Assembly: GCF_900099905.1 (NCBI RefSeq)
Contig: NZ_FNEE01000036.1
Span: 1-45,368, forward strand
Length of the DNA stretch: 45,368 nucleotides
Reading direction: 5' to 3'
From: Mesorhizobium muleiense
Lineage (GTDB): Bacteria > Pseudomonadota > Alphaproteobacteria > Rhizobiales > Rhizobiaceae
The position numbers and the translations under genes were made by a program. The number at the start of each line of letters is the position of its first letter. Position 1 is the first letter of the stretch. The notes below the pieces were generated by a model that ran no database searches, was not told the origin of the DNA, and saw only the letters and a program-made list of their open reading frames with translations. Positions 9,011-17,543 of the stretch are shown here, piece after piece.

Positions 9011-9490
9011 GTGGAACCGATCAGTCTCGATGTGCTTCTGGCCAGCGTCGGCAAGGAGGTCGGCGTGTCGCCGTGGCGGGTGGTCTCGCAGCGCATGATC
9101 GACCAGTTCGCCGACGCCACCGACGACCACCAGTTCATCCATTGCGACCCGGAGCGCGCCAAGCGCGAGACGCCGTTCGGCGGCACCATCGCGCATGGTT
9201 TTCTGTCGCTTTCGCTTCTGTCGGCGATGACCTTCGAGACCATGCCGCCGCTCGAAAACAGCAAGATGGGCGTCAACCATGGTTTTGACTCGCTGCGCTT
9301 CCTGGCGCCGGTGAAGACCGGCGCGCGCATCCGCACCCGTTTCGTGCTGGCCGACGTCAAGGTCAGGCCGTCGGGGTGGGTGCAGACCGCGCATGACGTG
9401 ACGATCGAGATCGAGGGCTCGAAAAAGCCGGCGCTGACCGCGCGCTGGCTGACGCTGACATTGATCGAGCGCGAGCCAGAAGCGGCCTGA
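9011..9490 (+). CDS. MaoC family (R-specific enoyl hydratase-like) protein
   Basis: A protein of about 159 residues with a single hot-dog domain of the MaoC/NodN type, which hydrates trans-2-enoyl thioesters. The signature is FADATDDHQFIHCDPERA near residues 33-50, with Asp39 and His44 in the catalytic positions, followed by PFGGTIAHGFLSLSL. I choose GTG 9011 because GGAGGA lies about 8 bases upstream. ATG 8966 and ATG 8996 are in frame, and the former would overlap the SDR stop. It probably works with the preceding SDR. Certainty is high for the family and moderate for the start. Confidence 0.85.
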   Translation: MEPISLDVLLASVGKEVGVSPWRVVSQRMIDQFADATDDHQFIHCDPERAKRETPFGGTIAHGFLSLSLLSAMTFETMPPLENSKMGVNHGFDSLRFLAPVKTGARIRTRFVLADVKVRPSGWVQTAHDVTIEIEGSKKPALTARWLTLTLIEREPEAA

Positions 9491-9495
9491 ACGGT

Positions 9496-10197
9496 TCAAC
9501 GAACCTCGCCAGAGATCATCTTCATGTGCCGGCCGACCTGCAGGGCAATGTAGACGACCAGTGCGCAACCGATCGGAAACACGATCTCGTTGAGGCCGGT
9601 TGTGATCGCCCGCGGCAATTCAAGCGCAACGCCGTTCGCCGCGGCCGTCTCAATCGTCAGCACCGTGATTCCGCCGCCGAACACCGCGCCTATCGCGGTG
9701 CCTGCCAGCGCAAAATGGAGCGGACGGGGTTTTTCCTTCGACGCCAGCGAGGCCAGGATCCAGCCGAGCAGGCCATATTCGATCGCCCGCAGCACGCCCA
9801 GCGTGGTGAGCGAGAGGGTGGCCGGTTTTGTGGCCGCATCAAGAGCAGTTACCATGACCTTTTGCGACCCCTTGGCGATGGCCATCGCCAGTGGTGCCGA
9901 GATTGCAGCGATCAGGCCGCCGAGCGAGGCTCGTACCTTGGCGATCGCCGTGCCGAGGCTGAGACCGGCGCAGACGAAGAACGCCCACGTCACGCCTTGC
10001 GCCAATTCGATCAGGATCAGGGTGGTAGCCGGGTGAGAACCCGCTGCAAGCCTGACAGCCAGAGTAAGCGCCTCCATGGCGAATCCGAGCGCGATCGCCA
10101 ACCATGCAACCATGACCACCCGCCTGAGGGCCAGCATGGCATCGTGAGAAAGTGGATCTGCGTTTGGCGCAACGGAAGAAAGCTCGGTCATGGTCAT
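9496..10197 (-). CDS. Multi-pass membrane protein, unknown function
   Basis: A 233-residue protein with about five or six hydrophobic segments (for example VVMVAWLAIALGFAM, GVTWAFFVCAGLSLG, EIVFPIGCALVVYIAL), so it is an integral inner-membrane protein. I do not recognise a family. The start at 10197 has AGGG 5 bases upstream; the frame continues upstream to 11115 but only antisense to the TetR gene. It is divergent from that TetR regulator with about 207 bases between them, which suggests it is the regulated target, as is common for TetR and membrane protein pairs. It ends 6 bases after the convergent MaoC gene. Confidence 0.75.
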   Translation of the reverse strand: MTMTELSSVAPNADPLSHDAMLALRRVVMVAWLAIALGFAMEALTLAVRLAAGSHPATTLILIELAQGVTWAFFVCAGLSLGTAIAKVRASLGGLIAAISAPLAMAIAKGSQKVMVTALDAATKPATLSLTTLGVLRAIEYGLLGWILASLASKEKPRPLHFALAGTAIGAVFGGGITVLTIETAAANGVALELPRAITTGLNEIVFPIGCALVVYIALQVGRHMKMISGEVR

Positions 10198-10344
10198 CTC
10201 GGCCCTAGCAACAAAATCTCTTGGCCGGGCTGCAGCTAACCTCTGGTTGTAACAGTCCGATGTCGCGTCGTTCTGCCCAGGTAACACGTGTGATCGATGT
10301 TTGGGCGAAAATGGCTGAGAAGGACGCCGATTTTTGACCGCGCC

Positions 10345-10372
10345 TTGTCCGATTCCGTACAGCGTATATAAT
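10345..10372 (+). promoter_or_regulatory. Promoter of the TetR gene
   Basis: TTGTCC (10345-10350) and a perfect TATAAT (10367-10372) are separated by 16 bases. The predicted transcript begins about 25 bases before the TTG start codon at 10405. Confidence 0.55.
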
Positions 10373-10404
10373 TTAGCCAGCCACAAACAGAAGGCAGGCG
10401 AAAA

Positions 10405-11049
10405 TTGCCGCTTAGCGTCCAGACACGCCGCGAGAAACAAAAGGCCGAACTGCGCTCCGAACTTGTCGACGCCGCGCACAAGCTCGTCCAGGAAGAAGGC
10501 TATGAAGGCCTCACCATCCGCAAGCTGGCCAAGCGTGTCGGCTATGCGCCGATGTCGGTATATTCCTATTTTGCCGACAAGCAGGACATCTTGTTCGCGT
10601 TGGCCGAGGACGCGTTCAAGACTCTGGCAAAGCGTATCGAGGATCACCCGGCCGACGATCCGATCGAGGCGCTGCAAGTGGTGATGACCGAATATGCGGC
10701 CTTCGGCCTTGGCAACCCCAACGAGTATCGCACGATATTCATGACCGAGAAGGTCAAGCCCCCGGAAGGCAGGACCTTCGCCGAGATGCAGGAGGGCAAC
10801 CCGTTGATGAAGGTGCTGATCAAGAGGGTCGAAGCCTGCGTCGCAGCCGGCAGGCTGAAGGGCGATCCGCGCGCCATCGCCACCATGCTGTGGGCGGTCG
10901 GCCACGGCACGATCTCGCTGCTGATCACCTTTCCCTACTATCCGTTCGGCGACCAGCAGGCTTTCGTCAAGCGGATGTGCGACTTCACGCTTGCCGCGCT
11001 GGCCACGCAGGACGTGCCGCCGCTGACCGAGACGCCGGTCAACTGCTGA
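10405..11049 (+). CDS. TetR/AcrR family transcriptional regulator
   Basis: A 214-residue TetR repressor. The N-terminal helix-turn-helix covers about residues 13-60 (AAHKLVQEEGYEGLTIRKLA, then VYSYFADKQDIL). The C-terminal ligand domain includes ATMLWAVGHGTISLL, which resembles the WHG-type TetR C-terminal domain. The start is a TTG, because no ATG or GTG precedes the DNA-binding domain; AAGGCAGG lies 7 bases upstream. Divergent from the membrane protein gene at 9496, which is its likeliest target besides itself. Confidence 0.9.
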   Translation: MPLSVQTRREKQKAELRSELVDAAHKLVQEEGYEGLTIRKLAKRVGYAPMSVYSYFADKQDILFALAEDAFKTLAKRIEDHPADDPIEALQVVMTEYAAFGLGNPNEYRTIFMTEKVKPPEGRTFAEMQEGNPLMKVLIKRVEACVAAGRLKGDPRAIATMLWAVGHGTISLLITFPYYPFGDQQAFVKRMCDFTLAALATQDVPPLTETPVNC

Positions 11050-11188
11050 AGGGTTTTTGTTCGGTTTCGGATAGCTGACAGGCAAGCGAAACAGGGCGAA
11101 GGCCTGGGGAATCAATCTATGCGTGTAGGACCCTGGTGGCCTGGATCGCGACCCGGCGGGCTAGCGCCACGCTCGCCGTCAAAATTTC

Positions 11189-11258
11189 GTACATGTACAA
11201 TTTCCGACTTGAACTTCATATTCGCCGGTCGTATATGTACGCTATGTCGTACATGTAC
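11189..11258 (+). promoter_or_regulatory. Promoter with three GTACATGTAC-type operators
   Basis: GTACATGTAC occurs at 11189-11198 and 11249-11258, and GTATATGTAC at 11231-11240; all are preceded by C. A promoter TTGAAC (11209-11214), 17 bases, TATATG (11232-11237) lies among them, so the middle site covers the -10 element, the third covers the start point and the first lies upstream of -35. Centre spacings are 42 and 18 bases. This is what a repressor-controlled promoter looks like; the protein that binds is unknown. Confidence 0.6.
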
Positions 11259-11288
11259 AAATCCAGTCGTCCAGCCCGGAGACAGACC

Positions 11289-11534
11289 ATGAAAAAGACA
11301 ATCCTCACCGTCGCGGCAGTGCTTGCATTCTCGGGCGCTGCCTTCGCCGACCAGAGTCAGCCCGACAAACAGGCGCCGGCCGCGGCCTGCGCCGACACCG
11401 GCATCAAGCTCGATTGCGGCGCGACCGGATCGGTCGAGAAGGCAGGCGCGGCCACCCACAAGGGCTCAACGGAAAGCAAGGACCCGCGGCTCGGCATCGA
11501 CATCGACCCGTGGATCGTGCCCAGCACGTTCTGA
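11289..11534 (+). CDS. Small secreted protein, unknown function
   Basis: An 81-residue protein with a clear Sec signal peptide (MKKTILTVAAVLAFSGAAFA, cleavage after residue 20), so the mature form of about 61 residues is periplasmic. The mature part contains two cysteines in ACADTGIKLDCG, which could form a disulfide, and ends in IDPWIVPSTF. I recognise no family. GGAGA lies 8 bases before ATG 11289. The frame reaches back to 11136 but that part is promoter DNA. Its promoter is overlaid by three near-identical palindromes, so expression is probably tightly controlled. Confidence 0.75.
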   Translation: MKKTILTVAAVLAFSGAAFADQSQPDKQAPAAACADTGIKLDCGATGSVEKAGAATHKGSTESKDPRLGIDIDPWIVPSTF

Positions 11535-11617
11535 CGTTCGAAACAAAAGCGACGACAGGAAATCCTGACCGCCTGCTCTCGTGGCCGGCGACCCGGCTCG
11601 CCGGAGCCTGATGAATG

Positions 11618-11848
11618 TTATTTCCTGCGCTTCTTCATTCCGGCCACGATCTTGGCCTTGCCAGGTCTTGCAGGAGCGCCGGGAATCGAAGTCCCGGTGA
11701 TCGACACCGGATCGCTGGCCGGAAACGTGTCCTCGAGCCCTTCCTCGAGTTCCTCTTCAATGTTTGGTTCTTTGTGCTGCTCGTGTTCGAACGAGCGCAC
11801 GGCCGGCGTCTTCTGAGCCGCTGGATTCGGCGCGGATTTCGACGGCAT
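11618..11848 (-). CDS. Small conserved hypothetical protein
   Basis: A 76-residue soluble protein with an acidic centre, EEELEEGLEDTFPASDPVS, and a basic tail, GKAKIVAGMKKRRK. The LEDTFPASDPVS pattern recurs in small proteins of many alphaproteobacteria; no function is known to me. ATG 11848 has GGGGAG 7 bases upstream; ATG 11854 is in frame but only one base from that site. It stands alone between the secreted protein gene and the sox operon. Confidence 0.75.
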   Translation of the reverse strand: MPSKSAPNPAAQKTPAVRSFEHEQHKEPNIEEELEEGLEDTFPASDPVSITGTSIPGAPARPGKAKIVAGMKKRRK

Positions 11849-11899
11849 CGACATTCTCCCCGACTTGCTCCGGCAAACGGTCGAGCCCAGCGAACATTC

Positions 11900-12481
11900 C
11901 TAAGCCGCTGCGTCGCCGGCCGCCTCCGACAGGAAAGTAAAGACATAATCGGAAAAAGAGCGCCAGCATTCAACCCGGAACGCGTCGGCTGCGATGCGCA
12001 ACAGCACGATCTCGGCCTTGCCCAGGATGGTGCGCGAAGCCGCGCCCACCGGCAAGACGTCCAGCGACAGATCCTGCGGACAGCCTGAATTGATCGTCGC
12101 CGCCGCCGCTGGACCGATGACCGAGATGGCGACGTTGCGATGCGAGATGCCGACCGCCGAATGCAGCACTGTGACCTCGGCGCAATCGGCGAGCGGGTCT
12201 TTTCCCACCTCGTCGATGACCAGCCATTCGTCCGGCCCAAGCCACAATGCCGTGCGCCCGGCCTTTGCCGCCGAGGTTTTGGGCTTCCGCGGCAGGTTCA
12301 CTCCAAGCGCCTTCGAAAGCGCCGCGACCGAGGCGTCCGGCGCGCGCAGCGAAATACGCTGCGCCGGCGGCAACACAGCAAGCGTAACGCCGGTTACGGA
12401 AAGCTCCTGACCGGCGAGAGCCGGCCGGCGTTCGACCGACGGCGCAGCGGCGGCAGATTCCTTCGCGGCAGCCTTAGCCAT
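11900..12481 (-). CDS. soxG: Sarcosine oxidase gamma subunit
   Basis: A 193-residue subunit of heterotetrameric sarcosine oxidase, which oxidises sarcosine to glycine and passes the one-carbon unit to tetrahydrofolate with release of hydrogen peroxide. Typical SoxG features are LWLGPDEWLV in the middle, SHRNVAISVIGPAA, and FRVECWRSFSDYVFTFL near the end. It is the last gene of the minus-strand operon; its ATG (12481) overlaps the soxA stop by 8 bases. An alanine-rich N-terminus (about 15 residues) precedes the conserved part. SoxG is thought to stabilise the complex, not to bind flavin. Confidence 0.9.
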   Translation of the reverse strand: MAKAAAKESAAAAPSVERRPALAGQELSVTGVTLAVLPPAQRISLRAPDASVAALSKALGVNLPRKPKTSAAKAGRTALWLGPDEWLVIDEVGKDPLADCAEVTVLHSAVGISHRNVAISVIGPAAAATINSGCPQDLSLDVLPVGAASRTILGKAEIVLLRIAADAFRVECWRSFSDYVFTFLSEAAGDAAA

Positions 12482-15400
12482 TGAGGCGCTCCCCCTTGTC
12501 GTCAAAGAACACCATGCCGGTGACCTCCACCTCGATTGTCGCATTGGGCATCGGCACGTAGAGCGTCTCGCCCATCCGGTCGCGGCCGCCGGCAACCAGG
12601 GCCAGCGCAATCGAGCGGCCGCAATTTTCCGACCAGTAGCTCGAGGTGACATGGCCAATCATCGTCATCGGGATCGCCTGCTTCGGATCGCCGACGATCT
12701 GCGCGCCTTCTTCCAGCACGACTTTTGGGTCTTTGGTCTTCAGGCCGACAAGCTGCTTGCGCCCCTTGGCGACCAGGTCGGGCCGAGCCATGCCCCTGAT
12801 ACCGACGAAATCGGTCTTCTTCTTGCCGACCGCCCAGTCGAGCCCGGCATCGCCGGGCGTCACCGTGCCGTCGGTGTCCTGGCCGACGATGATGTAGCCT
12901 TTTTCGGCACGCAGCACGTGCATCGCCTCGGTACCGTAGGCACAGGCGCCGTGCTTCTGGCCCTCGGCCCACAGCGCTTCCCAGACGGCCTGGCCGTAGT
13001 CGGCCGGCACATTGACCTCGAAGCCGCGCTCGCCGGTGAACGACATCCGGAACAGCCTTGTCGGCACGCCGCAGATCCTGCCTTCGCGCACCGACATATG
13101 CGGCAGCGCCCCGTCCGACATGTCGATGCCCTCGACCAGCGGCGCGATGATCTCTCGCGACTTCGGTCCCTGCACGGCGATCACCGCCCACTGCTCGGTG
13201 GTCGAGGTCAACCATACGTTGAGATGCGGAAACTCGGTCTGGAGATAGTCCTCCATATGGTTCATGACGCGCGGCGCACCGCCCGTCGTCGTCGTCACGT
13301 GGAAACGGTCGGCTGCAAGCCTGCCAACGACACCGTCGTCATAGATGAAACCATCCTCGCGCAGCATGATGCCATAGCGGCAGCGGCCGGGCTCCAGTTT
13401 CTCCCACGGATTGGTATAGAGCAGCTCCATGAACTTCGCCGCATCCGGCCCGACCACCTCGATCTTGCCCAGCGTCGAGGCGTCGAACAGGCCGGCCGTC
13501 TTGCGCACCGTAACACACTCGCGATCGACCGCGGCGTGCATGTCCTCGCCTGCTTTGGGAAAATACCAGGCGCGCTTCCATTGGCCGACATCCTCGAACA
13601 CCGCACCTTGAGCCTCGGCCCACGGATGGATCGCCGTCTTGCGGGTCGGGTCGAAGAGCGGACCCCGCGCGTGTCCGACGATCGAACCGAAGGTCACCGG
13701 CGTGTAAGGCGCCCGGAACGTCGTCAGGCCGACTTGCGGGATCGGCTTGCCCAGCGTCTCGGCGGCGATGGCCAGGCCGTGCATGTTCGAGGTCTTGCCC
13801 TGGTCGGTCGCCATGCCATTGGTGGTGAAGCGCTTGACGTGCTCGATCGAGCGCATGCCTTCATGCACCGCCTGGCGGATGTCCTTGGCGGTGACGTCGT
13901 TCTGGAAGTCGACGAAGGCTTTTACCGTCGTGTCCGGCCCGGCGCCGGGCGCCGCACCCAGCATGCCGCGCGACCAGCTCTCGCTGGCGTCGACCTTCGG
14001 CTTGGTGCCCTTGACGACGTTGGCCCCGGCATTCTTGACGCCCGCATCCTTCGCCGCTTTGGCGCCCGCCGCATAGGCCTCGTCGATCGTCGCCGACAGC
14101 CCGTCGGTGCCGTTGCAGGCGCCGACCGAGACGCAATCCTGGGCGTAGGTGCCGGGCACGAAACGCTTGGTCTCGTCGTTGAAGGCGACCTTGCCGCGCG
14201 ATTGCGAGAACAGATGCACCGACGGCGTCCAGCCGGCCGACATCAGGATGGCGTCGACCGGGATGGTGCGCTCGCCGCCGCCATTCTTCGGCTGCACGGT
14301 CATCGACGAAACCCGCAATTTGCCGCCGGCGCGGATCACCGCGCGGCCGAAATTGACCTCGATGCCGAGCGCCCTCGCCTCGTCGATCACCGACCCGGTC
14401 GGGTTGTCGCGCAGGTCGACTATCGCCGCCACGCCGATGCCGGCCTTCTTCAGGTCAATCGCCGCCGCATAGGCGGAGTCATTGGCGGTATAGACGCCGA
14501 CATTCCTGCCGACCGCGACGCCAAAATGGTTGAGATAGGTGCGCGCCGCCGACGCCAGCATGACCCCTGGCCTATCGTTGTCGGCAAACACCATGTGCCG
14601 TTCGATGGCACCGGTCGCCAGCACCACGCGTTTGGCGCGGACCTGCCACAGCCGCTCGCGCGGCAGTTCGCGGCCGAGGTTCTGCAGATGGTCGCTGACG
14701 CGCTCGACCAGCCCGACGAAATTCTGCGCGTAATAGCCGAAGGCCGTGGTGCGCGACAGCACGCGGACATTGTCCATGGCCCTGAGTGTCGCGACTGCGC
14801 CTTGCGCCCAGGCAAAACCGTCCTGGCCGTCGATCATGGCGCCGCTTTCGAAGCGCAGGCTGCCGCCGAAATCCACCTGCTCGTCGGCAAGGATGACGCG
14901 TACGCCGGTTTCGGCCGCGGCAAGTGCGGCGGCGATGCCGGCAGCACCGCCGCCCAGCACCAGCACATCGCAATGGGCAAAGCGCGCCGAATAATGGTCG
15001 GGATCCGGCTGGTCGGGAGCGACGCCAAGCCCTGCCGCAGCCCTGATCCTGGGCTCGTAAAAGTTTTTCCAGGCGAACTTCGGCCACATGAAGGTCTTGT
15101 AGTAAAAGCCCGCCGAAAGCAGCGGCGAGGCGATGTCGCCGAGCGCGCTGACGTCGAAGGCCAATGACGGCCAGCGGTTCTGCGACTGTGCCGTCAGCCC
15201 GTCATAGAGCTCCTGCACGGTGGCACGGACATTTGGCGTCCTCCTGGCCGAGTCGCGCTTGATCTCAACCAGCGCGTTGGGCTCTTCCGCCCCGGCGGAC
15301 AGGAAGCCGCGCGGCCGGTGATATTTGAACGAACGGCCGACCAGATGGACGCCGTTGGCGAGCAGCGCCGAGGCCAGCGTTTCGCCTTCGACGCCGGCAT

Positions 15401-15482
15401 AGGACTGGCCGTCGAAGCTGAACCGCGCGGTCTCTGCCTGCTTGAGGCGCCCGGCGCCGGGAATGCGGAACGTCGCGATCAT
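12474..15482 (-). CDS. soxA: Sarcosine oxidase alpha subunit
   Basis: A 1002-residue alpha subunit of heterotetrameric sarcosine oxidase. The N-terminus (about residues 20-95) has the fold related to 2Fe-2S ferredoxins. A dinucleotide-binding loop, VLVLGGGAAGIAAA, is at residues 173-186, and the C-terminal half is an aminomethyltransferase (GcvT-like) domain that receives the one-carbon unit on tetrahydrofolate. Full length for the family. It starts within the last codons of soxD (ATGA overlap at 15479-15482). An 838-codon antisense frame across it is a shadow. Confidence 0.96.
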   Translation of the reverse strand: MIATFRIPGAGRLKQAETARFSFDGQSYAGVEGETLASALLANGVHLVGRSFKYHRPRGFLSAGAEEPNALVEIKRDSARRTPNVRATVQELYDGLTAQSQNRWPSLAFDVSALGDIASPLLSAGFYYKTFMWPKFAWKNFYEPRIRAAAGLGVAPDQPDPDHYSARFAHCDVLVLGGGAAGIAAALAAAETGVRVILADEQVDFGGSLRFESGAMIDGQDGFAWAQGAVATLRAMDNVRVLSRTTAFGYYAQNFVGLVERVSDHLQNLGRELPRERLWQVRAKRVVLATGAIERHMVFADNDRPGVMLASAARTYLNHFGVAVGRNVGVYTANDSAYAAAIDLKKAGIGVAAIVDLRDNPTGSVIDEARALGIEVNFGRAVIRAGGKLRVSSMTVQPKNGGGERTIPVDAILMSAGWTPSVHLFSQSRGKVAFNDETKRFVPGTYAQDCVSVGACNGTDGLSATIDEAYAAGAKAAKDAGVKNAGANVVKGTKPKVDASESWSRGMLGAAPGAGPDTTVKAFVDFQNDVTAKDIRQAVHEGMRSIEHVKRFTTNGMATDQGKTSNMHGLAIAAETLGKPIPQVGLTTFRAPYTPVTFGSIVGHARGPLFDPTRKTAIHPWAEAQGAVFEDVGQWKRAWYFPKAGEDMHAAVDRECVTVRKTAGLFDASTLGKIEVVGPDAAKFMELLYTNPWEKLEPGRCRYGIMLREDGFIYDDGVVGRLAADRFHVTTTTGGAPRVMNHMEDYLQTEFPHLNVWLTSTTEQWAVIAVQGPKSREIIAPLVEGIDMSDGALPHMSVREGRICGVPTRLFRMSFTGERGFEVNVPADYGQAVWEALWAEGQKHGACAYGTEAMHVLRAEKGYIIVGQDTDGTVTPGDAGLDWAVGKKKTDFVGIRGMARPDLVAKGRKQLVGLKTKDPKVVLEEGAQIVGDPKQAIPMTMIGHVTSSYWSENCGRSIALALVAGGRDRMGETLYVPMPNATIEVEVTGMVFFDDKGERLNG

Positions 15483-15775
15483 TCGAAGGCTCCCGGCAGC
15501 TTCGCCGGCTTCGGCTCGCCGGCCTTGTAGGTCATCAGGAACCTGTCGCTGACGGTGTCACGCACGGCATTGAAGAACCGCGCGCAGCCATGCATGTGCC
15601 GCCAGCGCTCATAGATGATGCCTTTGGGATTCGAGCGGATGAAGAAGAACTTTTCGAAATCGTCGTCGCTTGTCGCGGCCATATCCGCCGAACGCGCGAT
15701 ATGTGCCTCGCCGGCGTTGCGGAATTCGAGTTCCGGACGCTCTTCCTCGCAATAGGGGCAGCGGATGAGAAGCAT
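15479..15775 (-). CDS. soxD: Sarcosine oxidase delta subunit
   Basis: A 98-residue subunit, the usual length. It has the CPYC pair near the N-terminus (Cys6, Cys9) and HMHGCARFF later, which together supply the family's zinc ligands, and it ends KPAKLPGAFE. The start is ATG 15775, which shares one base with the stop of the upstream membrane protein gene (TGATG). It overlaps soxA by 4 bases. This arrangement implies coupled translation and matched subunit amounts. Confidence 0.93.
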   Translation of the reverse strand: MLLIRCPYCEEERPELEFRNAGEAHIARSADMAATSDDDFEKFFFIRSNPKGIIYERWRHMHGCARFFNAVRDTVSDRFLMTYKAGEPKPAKLPGAFE

Positions 15776-16185
15776 CAATCGACTTTCTTGGGTTTGATCG
15801 ACTCACCGTGCGGAGAGGCGTCATGCTTGCCACGGTTTGTCACAACATTTTTTTCGTCAGGACCGTCTTCGATGAGTAGTCCTACTGACCGCAATTTCTC
15901 TCTGGCTCGATCGACGTCCACCTGCTTTCGCGGTCCAAAGAACCTAGGCCTTGGATAGGTGTCGTTCAGAAACATGTCCGCGAAAAATTTCGGTAGCATA
16001 GACGCCACCACGCAGCCAAAGGTAGGTACTCCGATTACGGCAAACATGGCCCCCATGACAGGATCGACCGTATTTGCCTCGTATCCAATTCGAACCAAAA
16101 TCTCCCGAACCACCAGCAGTGCGAACAGCACCGTGCCCCCAACGAGGGCCAATCCGAAAAGCAAGGTGTGAGTCTTGCGCGTCAT
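15775..16185 (-). CDS. Two-span membrane protein inserted in the sox operon
   Basis: A 136-residue protein between soxB and soxD, where these genes are normally adjacent. Two hydrophobic helices are visible (TLLFGLALVGGTVLFALLVV and VMGAMFAVIGVPTFGCVVAS), followed by a charged tail of about 70 residues rich in Lys, Arg and Asp. I recognise no family. It begins 9 bases after the soxB stop with only a weak ribosome binding site and its stop overlaps the soxD start, so it is cotranscribed and probably cotranslated. Its base composition looks less GC-rich than the sox genes, which hints at a later insertion. The frame continues upstream inside soxB, but that part is a shadow. Confidence 0.7.
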   Translation of the reverse strand: MTRKTHTLLFGLALVGGTVLFALLVVREILVRIGYEANTVDPVMGAMFAVIGVPTFGCVVASMLPKFFADMFLNDTYPRPRFFGPRKQVDVDRAREKLRSVGLLIEDGPDEKNVVTNRGKHDASPHGESIKPKKVD

Positions 16186-16193
16186 TGCGGTGC

Positions 16194-17447
16194 TCAGTGC
16201 GCCACCGCCGCCGCCGCCGCCTCGTCGATCAGGCGGCCGGTGCGGAAGCGCTCGATGGTGAAGGGCGCGTTGATCGGGTGCGGATCGTCCCTGGCGATGG
16301 TGTGGGCAAAGACATGGCCCGAGCCCGGCGTCGCCTTGAAGCCGCCCGTGCCCCAGCCGCAATTGACATAGAGGCCGGGCACCGGCGTCTTGGCCAGGAT
16401 CGGCGAGCGGTCGGGCGTCACGTCGACGATGCCGCCCCACGAGCGCAGCATCTTCATGCGCGTGAACATCGGGAACATCTCGCAGATGGCGTCGAGCGTG
16501 TGCTGCAGGATGTGCAGGCCGCCGGTCTGCGAATAGGAGATATACTGGTCGGTACCGGCGCCGATGACCAGTTCGCCCTTGTCGGACTGCGAGATATAGG
16601 CGTGCACCGTGTTCGACATCACCACGCAGGGGAAGACCGGCTTGACCGGCTCGGAAACCAGCGCCTGCAGCGGATAGCTTTCCAGCGGCATCCGCACGCC
16701 GGCCATGTCCATGATGACGGACGAATGGCCGGCGGCAACGACGCCGACTTTTTTGGCGCCGATGAAGCCGCGCGTCGTCTCGACGCCGGTGACCGAACCG
16801 TTCGGCGCCCGCTTGACGCCGGTGACCTCGCAATTCTGGATGATGTGGACGCCGCGCGCCGAGGCACCGCGCGCATAGCCCCAGGCGACCGCATCGTGGC
16901 GGGCGGTGCCGCCGCGACGCTGCAGGGTCGCGCCCATCACCGGATAGCGGGCATCGCGCGAAATGTTGAGCGGCGGGCAGAATTCCTTGGCGGCTTCCGG
17001 CGTCAGCCATTCATTGTCGATGCCGTTCAGACGGTTGGCATGGACGTGGCGTTTCAAGACCTGGATGTCGTGCACATTGTGGGCCAGCATCATGACGCCG
17101 CGCGGCGAATACATGACGTTGTAGTTGAGCTCCTGGCTGAGCCCATCCCACAGCTTCAGCGCGTGGTCGTAGATGCCGGCGCTCTCGTCATAGAGATAGT
17201 TGGAGCGGATGATGGTGGTGTTGCGGCCGGTATTGCCGCCGCCGAGCCAGCCCTTTTCCAGCACCGCGACATTGGTGATGCCGTGCACCGTGGCGAGATA
17301 ATAGGCGGTGGCCAGGCCATGGCCGCCGGCGCCGACGATGATGACGTCGTACTCCTTCTTCGGCTCTGGCGAGGACCACTGTTCCTCCCAGCCCTTGTGG
17401 CCGCGCATGGCCTCGCGGGCGATGGCGAATACCGAGTATTTCTTCAA
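16194..17447 (-). CDS. soxB: Sarcosine oxidase beta subunit
   Basis: A 417-residue flavoprotein subunit, the length expected for SoxB. The Rossmann loop YDVIIVGAGGHGLATAYYLA binds FAD, and downstream TGVETTRGFIGAKKVGVVAAG and WGGIVDVTPDRSPIL are typical of D-amino-acid-oxidase-fold enzymes. I choose the TTG at 17447, giving MKKYSVFAIAREAMRG, because that matches the conserved SoxB N-terminus and GAGG lies just upstream. The frame extends another 90 codons without family resemblance. First gene of the operon; it catalyses the oxidation of sarcosine with the alpha subunit. Confidence 0.93.
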   Translation of the reverse strand: MKKYSVFAIAREAMRGHKGWEEQWSSPEPKKEYDVIIVGAGGHGLATAYYLATVHGITNVAVLEKGWLGGGNTGRNTTIIRSNYLYDESAGIYDHALKLWDGLSQELNYNVMYSPRGVMMLAHNVHDIQVLKRHVHANRLNGIDNEWLTPEAAKEFCPPLNISRDARYPVMGATLQRRGGTARHDAVAWGYARGASARGVHIIQNCEVTGVKRAPNGSVTGVETTRGFIGAKKVGVVAAGHSSVIMDMAGVRMPLESYPLQALVSEPVKPVFPCVVMSNTVHAYISQSDKGELVIGAGTDQYISYSQTGGLHILQHTLDAICEMFPMFTRMKMLRSWGGIVDVTPDRSPILAKTPVPGLYVNCGWGTGGFKATPGSGHVFAHTIARDDPHPINAPFTIERFRTGRLIDEAAAAAVAH

Positions 17448-17515
17448 CGTTCCAGCCTCGCAGATAGCGGCCGGACATCCAATCGAGCCCCGGCGCGCGA
17501 GGTGTATCACTAGCG

Positions 17516-17543
17516 AAACAGCGCTGCCACCCTTGCGCTGTTT
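17516..17543. promoter_or_regulatory. Inverted repeat in the divergent sox/SDR promoter region
   Basis: AAACAGCGC (17516-17524) and GCGCTGTTT (17535-17543) form a perfect 9-base inverted repeat around a 10-base spacer. It lies about 70 bases upstream of soxB in the 260-base gap between soxB and the divergent SDR gene. It is a candidate operator for either; I see no regulator gene beside it. Confidence 0.4.

Noticed and set aside
9496..11115. A 539-codon minus-strand frame covering the membrane protein and TetR region
   Set aside because: Only the last 233 codons are membrane protein with a proper start at 10197; the rest is antisense to the TetR gene.
12651..15167. An 838-codon open frame antisense to soxA
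   Set aside because: soxA is unmistakable on the minus strand; the antisense frame is compositionally odd and has no motifs.
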